A stretch of DNA of 64,000 nt from Piromyces finnis (lineage: Eukaryota; Neocallimastigomycota; Neocallimastigomycetes; Neocallimastigales; Neocallimastigaceae): positions 434,001 to 498,000 of the forward strand of contig MCFH01000006.1 of NCBI GenBank assembly GCA_002104945.1. The letters are read 5' to 3'. Positions within the stretch are counted from its first letter, which is position 1. Each line of letters begins with the position of its first letter. The notes under the pieces were generated by a model that did not search any database, was not told the origin of the DNA, and saw only the letters and a program-made list of their open reading frames with translations. The position numbers and the translations under genes were made by a program. Positions 55,800-64,000 of the stretch are shown piece after piece.

Positions 55800-57976
55800 T
55801 TAGTTATCATCATCATCCGTTTTTTCTCTGTATCTTTCAATTCCCTTATCTTCTGCACTTTCATCGATAATGCCAGCCATTTTCAAGAAGTTTCTATCAA
55901 ATTCACCGTCTGCATTTCTTAAATTAATATTATTTCTTCTTTCAGCTTCATTCTTTTCAAATTCCCAAGCCTTTTTTTGAGCTTCAAGAGATTCCTTTCC
56001 TCCGAAACCAGCAACAACAACTTCAATAATATCGAAATTCTGAGTGAAACTAGTTTCACTTGGTGTATAAGTATTCAAAAAATCAGAAAGAATATCGTAT
56101 TGGTAACCTCCTTTTTGGAAGAAGTTATTAATCCATAAACGGTGCATACCAACTTTTCCACCAAAACCAATACCGTTTTTATTGTTGCAATTAATATAAT
56201 TAGTATTTTTCTTTGTTCCTTGGCAAGATTCAAAAATTGGGTTTAATTCAAAAATAGAACATTGATTATTACCCCAATATGAATTATTAAATTTCCATGG
56301 TGGTTGAATAAATGCTCCTGTAACAACTTGTGTTGTATCTTTGACATTTGATAACTCTCCAATTATGAAAAGAGCTGTTGATCCTGGATAATAGCGAACA
56401 CATTGTTCATATCTGCTAAGACTAAAACCATCTTTAGTAGCTTGATATAAAACATCCATATTAATATGACTTTCCATACAATTATTTGGTACAAACCATG
56501 AAAAAACGAATAAATGTTCCCAAGTGATATCACAATTTAATTTAAGAAGATTATCCATATTAGCAATAATACCATTTCCTTTAACACCATTACTTAACAA
56601 ATAGATTGACTTGTTATTAGAATGATTAGTATTGAAAAGTCTGTTATATATAAAAGTGGATAATATTCTAAAAATATTAGGAACACGAGTGAAATACCAT
56701 TTACTCCAATCTTTCCATGATATCATATAATTATTTTTTTCTTCTAAAGAAGAAGACCTTATCTTCTTTGGTAATGAAAAATCTAAAGTAGATGAAATGA
56801 AAGATTCATCAATTTTAATTTCATCAGGATTGATAACTATATCATGGTCATATTTGTCAATTGTATTATAATCAAAGAAATCCTTTTTTTGACTATTATT
56901 GATTTCTTCTTTAATATTTTTATTAGAATCATGTATATTTGATAAAGTTTGTAAAACTTCATTTGGCATGTCCTTATCTAAATTTTCTTTCCATTTATTT
57001 GTCAATTTTTCAATTAATTCAGGATTAACATCCTCATTTATATTTTTTTTATTTTCTTTGTTTTTTTCTTCATGTTTTTCTTTTTCCTCTTTATTTACAA
57101 TGTCTTTTAATTTAATAATAGATAATTGATGTGCTTTTGAAATCCATGCTAAACCCAACACTATTTCTTTAATTTTACTATATAAAATGGTGACAGTATC
57201 CTCCTTACTATTTAAACCTAACAATTCGTCTAAGTCATCAGAAGTTTTATCCTCTTTGGATTTATTTTCCTTTTGATTTTCAGCCTGTTCATCCTGTAAT
57301 GAATAATAAATACAATGAATTCTTTTTTCATTTGTTAATACTTCTTCATCAAGTTTCATACAATATACAGAAACAGCAAATAAAAATTGTTCAAAATCAA
57401 GTTTATCTGTTTTTTCATATTTATTTAAATATTTTTGAATATTAGTTTCTTGTTCAAAAGCATTGACTTGTTTTTTAAGATATTTTAAGCATTTAAATGA
57501 ATGATATAATATTTTTCCAAAATTATTTAAATTATTTGGAAGTTTTAAAAATTCCTTTTTTTAAAAGATATAACAAGGAGTAAAAAAAAAAAAAAAGTTA
57601 CATATGTATATATATAAATATATATATAGATATATATGTATATGTGATAAACATTTATATAATATAATATACTTACAATGAATTTTTCCTCTTTAATTTC
57701 TCCTTGAGAAATTATTTTCTCTTCTAATTCATTATTTTGAATTTCTTTTCCTTCCTCAAATTCCAATTTTGCATCACATAAAGCTAAAAATATATTTTTT
57801 AATGCATTTTTTTCACTACTTGAAAATAATGCTAATAATGGATATCTTTCCATATATTTATTTTCTTGATTTACTTCTTTATTTTCAACCTCTTTTACAT
57901 TTTTAACCTTTTCTAATTTATTTTTTTTATCTTTTTTTACTTTTGTTTCTTTTTTTTTACTTGGTTGATTACCCAT
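55800..57976 (-). CDS. RTC5: TLDc-domain protein, Rtc5-like, with N-myristoylation motif, two exons
   Basis: Exon 1 is 57976..57677 (300 nt) and exon 2 is 57554..55800. They join in phase 0 to give 684 aa. The protein begins MGNQPSKKK, a strong myristoylation and basic membrane-binding signal. A helical half with Lys/Glu-rich inserts follows. The C-terminal part is a TLDc domain: LSNGVKGNG, DITWEHLFVFSWFVPN, FSLSRYEQCVRYYPGSTAL, GAFIQPPWKFNNSYWGN, CSIFELNPIFE, GIGFGGKVGMHRLWI and FDIIEVVVAGFGG. This is the order of the yeast Rtc5 and Oxr1 family. Yeast Rtc5 sits at the vacuole and affects V-ATPase assembly state; the same role here is inference. The tail is acidic and charged. Confidence 0.87.
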
Positions 57977-57989
57977 TTTTTATTTTTAT

Positions 57990-58033
<44 letters not shown>

Positions 58034-58090
58034 ATAAAATTATTTTTCTTCTTTTTTTAAAAAATATAAAATTTTTAAAGTAAAAAATAC
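57977..58090. other. Poly(A) tract spacer
   Basis: A run of about 30 A residues at 57994-58025 separates the Rtc5-like start codon from the tRNA gene. T-runs at 58054-58060 (plus strand) appear as A on the tRNA strand. Confidence 0.5.
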
Positions 58091-58163
58091 TGCTTGAACT
58101 GGGGTTTGAACCCAGGACCTCGTCCGTGTGAAGGACGCGTGATAACCACTACACTACTCAAGC
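58091..58163 (-). tRNA. tRNA-Val (anticodon CAC)
   Basis: The minus strand folds into a complete 73-nt cloverleaf. The acceptor stem pairs GCTTGAG with TTCAAGC (last pair G-U) and has discriminator A. The D arm is GTGTAGTGGTTATCAC. The anticodon stem CGTCC/GGACG encloses TTCACAC with anticodon CAC at 58130-58128. The T arm is CTGGG-TTCAAAC-CCCAG, with the B box GGTTCAAACCC. There is no intron. The body matches eukaryotic tRNA-Val closely. Confidence 0.97.
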
Positions 58164-58799
58164 ACCAATTTCTGCCCATTTTTTAATAACGAAATTAGAA
58201 AACAAGAATAATTAAAACAAAAAGTAATCTAATCCATTATTAAAATAGACTTTTTAAATCCTTTTCTTCTTTTTTTTTTTTTTATTTCTCTTTTATCATC
58301 TTTTATTATTTTTACTAAAAATAAAATAAATAAAAATAGTTAATCTGTTAGATCGTTTTATAAAAATTATAGAGTAATTTTTATCACTAATATTTAATAT
58401 ATATTCTTTTTATTGAATTTTTATATATTTTTAAAATTATTAATATATTTATTTTTTGTGTTTATTTACTTAATTTATAATATCTACATTATATATTAGG
58501 TTATATAATGCACATTAATAATATTAATAAAATAAAAACTGTTAAACATTAATAATTTAACTTAAATCTAGAAATATGTAGAATAGAATAGAATTATGTA
58601 TTACTAATATATTTAGTCATAGAATATTCTCATGATAAATAATACGCCACAATCCTTAGTATAAATAGAGAATAAATTTATGAACTATTTATGTACTTTG
58701 TAATTACCTTTTTATTAATAATATTAATAAATAAAGTTTATATTAAAAACAATATTATAAATTTTCTCAGATTAAGAGTCTCAAAACTTTCTTAATACC
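58164..58799. other. Region between tRNA-Val and gag-pol; likely holds the element's 5' LTR and leader
   Basis: This is an A/T-rich stretch. A TATAAATAG box at 58661-58669 could start the element's transcript. The inverted repeat ATTAAGA/TCTTAAT (58772-58797) lies just before the gag ATG. The LTR edges cannot be fixed because the 3' LTR lies outside the window, and no primer-binding site for a known tRNA is obvious. Confidence 0.4.
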
Positions 58800-61082
58800 A
58801 TGGATTACAATTTATTCAAAGGCCCTTCTCTCAATGGATCCAACTTTAACGCCTGGTACAACCGTACCAAGAATACTTTGACTGCATTTCAACTTAGTCA
58901 ATATATTGAATCTGACGTCATTAATAATTTAAAGAAAAATAATACTACTCCGGATGTTTTAAACAATGCCAGAATCGAAAATGCCAAAGCCCTCGGTATC
59001 ATTTATGGAAGTATAGATGACAACATTCATAACTACCTAAGAGGACTTAATACAGCTTATGAAGTCATGAACAAGTTAACTAAACTGTTTAAACAAGACG
59101 ATGCTGTAAACCTTGAAGCCTGGTTAAATAAGATTAACAATATGAAGGCTAGAAATGAAAAAGAAATTATAAAAACTCTGAGCAATATGATGGAACTTTT
59201 TAGATTAATGGAATCAAATAATTCAAAACTTACCGAAACAGAAAAAATGCGGTACATGTATAACTCATTACCCAGCAATATTAGAAATATTATAATCCTA
59301 TCAAACACTTACAATACTTCATCAGAATTATTCAACTCTATCAAAGAAAGAATTAAAACTATGAACCATGCCGATGAAATAACACCTCCAAAAATATTTA
59401 TAAATAGTGAAGATAAAATGGATATCGATTACCTTGATAAATTTTTCCATAAAAATAAAAATAATAATTTTAGAAAGGATTTTAAACAAAATAAATACTG
59501 CGATATTTGCAAAAAGAATAATCACAATACTGAAAACTGCTACTATAATTCAAAAAATAATAATAATAGAAAATCAAGCCACAATACAAGAAGGTCAAGC
59601 CACAAATCATACCACAATAGTCAATATAATAAATTTAATGGAAAAGTAAACAATATCTCATACGATATTAACAAGCAAAATATTAATAATTACAATGATA
59701 ATTTTACACTAGATGAACTTAGACCGATACTAGAAAAACACAATATAAATTCCATTCAAATAAACAATGGTTTAAATAAGAATATAAATAAATATCATAC
59801 ATGTTGGATATACGATACAGGTGCGTCAGAACATGTTACAAATAATAAAAATATCCTCAAGAATTTTCGCTATAAGAAAATTAAAATGAACTGTGCTAAC
59901 AATACAGTATGCTACTTTGATGGATTCGGTACATACGAAGGATATATAAATAATTATCCGATAAAATTAGCCAACGTATACTATTCTAAACAATTAAACA
60001 AAAATTTAATTAGCGGAATTAAACTTAGTAACTCTGGATTTAAAAGTACTATAAGTCAAGAAAATAATAAACCATATATCATAATTAAATCTCAAGATAA
60101 CAAGAACATTTACAAAACTTTCTCAAACAATGATAATAGCTTTCTTATTCATACTAAAAACAAAGAATTCAATTATAAGCAAATATTCAATATCAATACT
60201 TCAAATTTTAATGAAACATTATGGCATAATCGACTTGCTCATTACTATAATAAAGATCTCAAAAAATATTTAATTGATCACAATATTTCCAAAAATTTTT
60301 GTAATGAATGCAAAGCCAGCAAATTAAAAAGGAAGCCCCACAATAAAATTACTCCTAAAGCTTTCGAAATCAATGAAGTTATCCACTCAGATATTATTGG
60401 CCCACTTACCGAATCTGTTAATAAAAAGAAATATATTCTTACTTTCATTGACGATTTTTCAAGACACTCTTGGATATATCTACTTTCTTCTAAAGCTGAA
60501 GCTCCTAAAATAATTACTGAATTTTTAACCCTTATTAATAACCAATCAAATGATCACAAAGTTAAATATTTCAAAAGTGATAATGGTAAAGAATACACTA
60601 ACAAAAAGGTTATTAAATTCTGCAAAAAACATGGAATTATCAAATTATTTTCTCCTCCTTACAACCCAGAAAATAACGGAATTGCAGAAAGGTTCAACCA
60701 AACAATCATTTCTTCAACCAAAACTTTACTATATTGGAGCAAACTTAGTCTTAATTTTTGGAATTTTGCTGTACAATATTCTAATTATATTTATAATTTA
60801 GTTCCTCACCAAAGCATTTCAAATCATATTCCATACGAAATTTATAATGGTAAAAAAGCTAATATTAACCATATCAAAGTCTTTGGATGCATTTGCGAAT
60901 ACAAAATTTTTAATCAAAACAAAAATAAGTTATCACCAAATACTGCTAAAGGCATATTTTTAGGATTTAATACAAATGCGAATTCATATATAATAATGGA
61001 CTATAATAAACAAACCATACATCTGGTTAGAGAAGCCTACTTCCACGAAGATACTCCTGTAAAAGTTTTACTAAACTTATAA
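58800..61082 (+). CDS. Copia gag-protease-integrase polyprotein part
   Basis: This single open frame codes 760 aa. Gag (residues about 1-200) is the UBN2-type fold starting MDYNLFKGPSLNGSNFNAW. A zinc knuckle CDICKKNNHNTENC has the CX2CX4HX4C spacing (near residue 237). The protease has WIYDTGASEHVT (near 340). Next is the pre-integrase HHCC module (HNRLAHYYN then CNECKASKLKRKP) and the integrase core with the D, D and E of IHSDIIGPL, FKSDNGKEY and NNGIAERFNQ. The C-terminal part (VFGCICEYK, KGIFLGFN) ends shortly after VREAYFHEDTPV, with a stop at 61080-61082. In intact copia elements the frame runs on into a linker and the reverse transcriptase, so this stop probably marks damage or the edge of an insertion. 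Confidence 0.92.
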   Translation: MDYNLFKGPSLNGSNFNAWYNRTKNTLTAFQLSQYIESDVINNLKKNNTTPDVLNNARIENAKALGIIYGSIDDNIHNYLRGLNTAYEVMNKLTKLFKQDDAVNLEAWLNKINNMKARNEKEIIKTLSNMMELFRLMESNNSKLTETEKMRYMYNSLPSNIRNIIILSNTYNTSSELFNSIKERIKTMNHADEITPPKIFINSEDKMDIDYLDKFFHKNKNNNFRKDFKQNKYCDICKKNNHNTENCYYNSKNNNNRKSSHNTRRSSHKSYHNSQYNKFNGKVNNISYDINKQNINNYNDNFTLDELRPILEKHNINSIQINNGLNKNINKYHTCWIYDTGASEHVTNNKNILKNFRYKKIKMNCANNTVCYFDGFGTYEGYINNYPIKLANVYYSKQLNKNLISGIKLSNSGFKSTISQENNKPYIIIKSQDNKNIYKTFSNNDNSFLIHTKNKEFNYKQIFNINTSNFNETLWHNRLAHYYNKDLKKYLIDHNISKNFCNECKASKLKRKPHNKITPKAFEINEVIHSDIIGPLTESVNKKKYILTFIDDFSRHSWIYLLSSKAEAPKIITEFLTLINNQSNDHKVKYFKSDNGKEYTNKKVIKFCKKHGIIKLFSPPYNPENNGIAERFNQTIISSTKTLLYWSKLSLNFWNFAVQYSNYIYNLVPHQSISNHIPYEIYNGKKANINHIKVFGCICEYKIFNQNKNKLSPNTAKGIFLGFNTNANSYIIMDYNKQTIHLVREAYFHEDTPVKVLLNL

Positions 61083-62024
61083 TTTAATATTAAAATATTA
61101 AATTAAATAAAAGGTTAAAAGATAACTAGGTTAGAAAAAAAATGTTTTATTAAAATAATCTTAATTGATTTATAAATGAATAATTAAATTATGTATTATA
61201 GTTAAAATAATTCCTTTTTATTTTATTTAAAGAATATATATAATAATAAGATTATTTAATAGTAATACTTATTAAGTATTAATAAGATAATAATCTTTAC
61301 AAAGATTTAATTCATAAAACTATTCTAAACTATTTATACTATTTGTAATTTTACATTTAATAATAAAATAACTTTTCAATACATGATTATATTCATAATA
61401 TATTTTATAATACTTAAACTAAACTTAAGACTTATTCCTAATTATTAAAAAATAACTATTGTTTATAATATTCATAATATTAATTATTTCTTAATTATAA
61501 TATAATTCATTGAATATAATATTAATAATTATAATCCTCTAGTTCAAAGATTATAAATTATGTTATTGAAATAATTATTATAAAATAAAGTTAATTAGTT
61601 CCGGAAAATAATTTTAATTTAATTAAACAATAATTTTTTATACTTTGAGTGAATGATTTATGTTTGATATATCAGGGGTGATCATTCTCTGAATAAACAA
61701 TTAATCATTGCTAACAAAATATCTTTAAATTGGAATATCTCGTGAACCAGCAGAGATATTGACCTGATTTTAAGATATGTTGTTTGTCTCGAGCGTGGCT
61801 TTCTAACGAACTTAATTATAACCAAAACATTTTTATTCAAAAATCGTCATTCGTTGAGGAGATACGCGTGTTTTTTCTTATTCCATTTTAACGATAAGGG
61901 TTAAAGTTATTTATTATAAAAATTATTAAGGGTTAAGGTCATATTTTAACCTTTTCTAAATTTTTAAATATTTCTTAATAAAATTTTATAATTTATTTGA
62001 AAATAAAATATTTGTTGATTTTGA
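61083..62024. repeat. Non-coding insert between integrase and reverse transcriptase
   Basis: This 942-bp stretch has stops in all frames and interrupts pol. Near its ends lies an inverted 11-12-mer: AAAAGGTTAAAA at 61109-61120 and TTTTAACCTTTT at 61944-61955. Further inside is a palindrome, AATACTTATTAAGTATT at about 61267-61283, flanked by AAGATTATT and AATAATCTT. The part 61640-61900 is richer in G and C and contains the pair GATATATCAG..CTGATTTTAAGATAT. It looks like a small non-autonomous element or solo LTR inserted into pol, but no target duplication can be proven by eye. Confidence 0.5.
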
Positions 62025-64000
62025 ATTTTCATAAGTGATTTCACAATTCCAAGTGATCTTGAAATTGTAATTTCACTAGTATTCGTGACAACTCCTGCTA
62101 ACTACTCTGCTGACTCCGAATCAACAATTAAAGATCCATACGATTTTAATTCTTATGTCCCAATGGTTAATGACAGTTCTACTAAGTTCGACCCTCCAGA
62201 GTTCGATTCCGCCAACAGTACCAATTCAGAAATTTTTAATTATAACCCAATCACAAATATTTCACCTAACCCTTCAGATAATTTAAATGAATTTTCAGGT
62301 ACTACATCAAAATTTTCTGGTGAAACATCAAAAATTTTATCCAATTCAAATAATGAAAATTTTAATTTAAATAATCAAAATTTTAATAACAAAATTTCAA
62401 ATTCTGAAAATGATTATAATCTTGAAATTTCAAAAAACATTTCAAGAAATTTCTCGTCAAATAATGAGTTTAACACACCAAATGATAATTATAATGACAC
62501 AGACACATCTAATGATATCAACGTTAATTATAATAATCAAATTTCTCCAACTCCAACAAATAATGATCTCGAAACTCATGATGAATTTCTTAATACAAAT
62601 TATTTTCCTTCAAATAATTTTAATAATTCGACTCCTATCATAAAAAATAATAATTTTAATAATTTTTCAAATAATCCAACTAATTTTTACGACCAATTTT
62701 CCACATTTAATACAGATACAAATCATAAAATTCCTAAAAGAACTACCAGTCCACCTATTAATCCAAATCTCAAAAGACTTAATTCTTATTCTTACCCTAA
62801 AATTGATTCTATTTCTTCAATACATACATCAATTCCTATAACCTATCAAGATGCATTATCAAATGCTAATAGTGACAAATGGATTAATGCTATTAATGAT
62901 GAACTTAACAATCTTTATAGAAATAAAACTATGACATTCGTTAAAAATCTTCCCAAAGGTAAAAATGTTGTTACCACCAAATGGATTTTCACTATTAAAA
63001 CAGATGAAAATAATAACATTACTAAATATAAAGCACGTATTGTAGCTAGAGGTTACACACAAAAATATGGCATTGATTTTGAATTTACATACTCTCCAAC
63101 TTTAAATTTTGATATTATTAAACTTCTTCTTGCTATTTCAGCCAAATTTAAATGGAACGTTTACCAATTGGACATCAAATCTGCCTACCTCCATGCAAAT
63201 CTAGATACTGAAATTTATACAACTATTCCCGAAGGTGATAAAAACTATGGTAAAGGATTTTGGAAACTGAATAAAGCTCTATACGGACTCAAACAAAGCG
63301 GAAGACAATGGAATGAATACATTTCTACTTTTCTTATTAATCATGGATTTTCTCAATGCACTTCAGACTATTGTATTTTCTTTAAAACTTTTGATAACCA
63401 AATTTCTTGCATTATTGGACTTTATGTCGATGATATGATTATTTGTGGAACAAATCTTGAACTTATAAGTATAATCTCACAAATTAAATCGAAATTTAAA
63501 ATTTCTAACTGTCAACCTATCCATTATTTATTAGGTATTAAAATTGAAAACAATAATTTTTCTTATTCTATTTCACAAAAACATGTTATTGAAAATATTT
63601 TAGACCAATATAATCTTAATAACTGCAGATCTCGAAAAACACCATGTACTGGTGATAATGATTCTGAAAACACTAAACGATTTGATACGACTATTTACAA
63701 AAGTTTAATTGGTTCTCTTATTTATATTGCTAGATGTACAAGACCAGATATTTCTTTTGCTGTTCACAAAGCTGCTCGAAAATCTGAACAACCTACTATT
63801 TCCGACTACAACAAAGTTATAAATATTATCAAGTATCTTAAAACTACTATAGACTACAAAATTACTTATGATGGTAATGGAAAAATTATTGCATTCACTG
63901 ATGCTGATTTTGGGGGAGATAAGACGGATGGAAAATCAACATCAGGATATATAATTCTTATGGAAAATAATCCAATATGTTGGTGCTCAAATAAACAACA
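62025..64000 (+). CDS. Copia reverse transcriptase-RNase H part, incomplete at window end
   Basis: The frame is open from 62025 to the last base (658 codons). The first 230 codons are an Asn/Ser/Thr-rich linker (NSTP, NNFNNFSNNPTNF). The polymerase follows: WINAINDELNNL, TTKWIFTIKTDE, KARIVARGYTQKYGIDF, YQLDIKSAYLHANLD, LNKALYGLKQSGRQW, and the catalytic LYVDDMIICG near 63420. Then LLGIKIEN, SLIGSLIYIARCTRPDI and the RNase H start AFTDADFGGDKTDGKSTSGY, with WCSNKQQ at the end. All are classical copia motifs without a stop or frameshift, so this half is well preserved. An ATG at 62163 is available, but the part is normally translated with the upstream frame. Confidence 0.92.
   Translation, partial: MFISDFTIPSDLEIVISLVFVTTPANYSADSESTIKDPYDFNSYVPMVNDSSTKFDPPEFDSANSTNSEIFNYNPITNISPNPSDNLNEFSGTTSKFSGETSKILSNSNNENFNLNNQNFNNKISNSENDYNLEISKNISRNFSSNNEFNTPNDNYNDTDTSNDINVNYNNQISPTPTNNDLETHDEFLNTNYFPSNNFNNSTPIIKNNNFNNFSNNPTNFYDQFSTFNTDTNHKIPKRTTSPPINPNLKRLNSYSYPKIDSISSIHTSIPITYQDALSNANSDKWINAINDELNNLYRNKTMTFVKNLPKGKNVVTTKWIFTIKTDENNNITKYKARIVARGYTQKYGIDFEFTYSPTLNFDIIKLLLAISAKFKWNVYQLDIKSAYLHANLDTEIYTTIPEGDKNYGKGFWKLNKALYGLKQSGRQWNEYISTFLINHGFSQCTSDYCIFFKTFDNQISCIIGLYVDDMIICGTNLELISIISQIKSKFKISNCQPIHYLLGIKIENNNFSYSISQKHVIENILDQYNLNNCRSRKTPCTGDNDSENTKRFDTTIYKSLIGSLIYIARCTRPDISFAVHKAARKSEQPTISDYNKVINIIKYLKTTIDYKITYDGNGKIIAFTDADFGGDKTDGKSTSGYIILMENNPICWCSNKQ

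Larger units (their letters stand above)
58500..64000 (+). mobile_element. Ty1/copia LTR retrotransposon, interrupted and cut by the window end
   Basis: Order of domains: gag, zinc knuckle, protease, integrase (58800-61082), then reverse transcriptase and RNase H (62025 to the window end). Integrase before reverse transcriptase is diagnostic of Pseudoviridae (Ty1/copia). The two coding parts share codon bias, being richer in C at third positions than the host genes. They are separated by 942 bp with stops in every frame. The left border (58500) is a guess and the right border lies beyond 64000. Confidence 0.85.

Overview
The window is very AT-rich eukaryotic DNA. Its genes are cut by many short GT..AG introns, its intergenic spacers are long A/T runs and microsatellites, and its proteins are rich in Asn, Lys and Ile. 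The gene set is fungal: a Kre9/Knh1-like wall-type membrane protein, an Rtc5-like TLDc protein, a Sec2-family Rab exchange factor, a Dap1/MAPR haem protein and a Ubp1/USP30-like deubiquitinase. It also carries the BBSome subunit BBS9 and a soluble-type adenylyl cyclase, which point to a flagellated zoospore. Together with a radical SAM enzyme of archaeal type, this best fits an anaerobic gut fungus (Neocallimastigomycota). That placement is inference from gene content and composition; no marker gene settles it.

Left part (1-21 kb): the Kre9-like membrane protein (-), an LTA4 hydrolase/aminopeptidase with a hydrophobic N-terminus (-), divergent from proteasome chaperone PSMG1 (+), a broken non-LTR reverse transcriptase (-), a small secreted or anchored protein (-), an unexplained G+C-richer block with a clean intron at about 13.5-14.0 kb, a large receptor gene joining a beta-helix-like ectodomain, an EGF-like module and seven membrane segments (+), and a PI-PLC X-domain relic.

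Middle (21-44 kb): a three-exon radical SAM/SPASM-type peptide-modifying enzyme like the archaeal AF1420 group (+), a membrane-anchored USP (-), a Sec2-like GEF (+), a soluble-adenylyl-cyclase-like protein (-), a cytochrome b5-like MAPR protein (-) and BBS9 (+).

Right part (44-64 kb): a homeodomain factor (-) divergent from the spliceosomal DEAH helicase Prp16/DHX38 (+), two neighbouring genes whose products both begin with an N-myristoylation motif (an LRR protein and an Rtc5-like TLDc protein, both -), tRNA-Val(CAC) (-), and a Ty1/copia element lying upstream of that tRNA. Its pol region is interrupted by about 940 bp of non-coding DNA and runs off the window end.

The genes do not form operons. 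The most notable item is the intron-bearing radical SAM gene, which looks like an ancient transfer from a prokaryote (probably an archaeon) now expressed as a eukaryotic gene. Next are the beta-helix receptor, the apparently secreted LTA4 hydrolase and the unknown G+C-rich spliced block.
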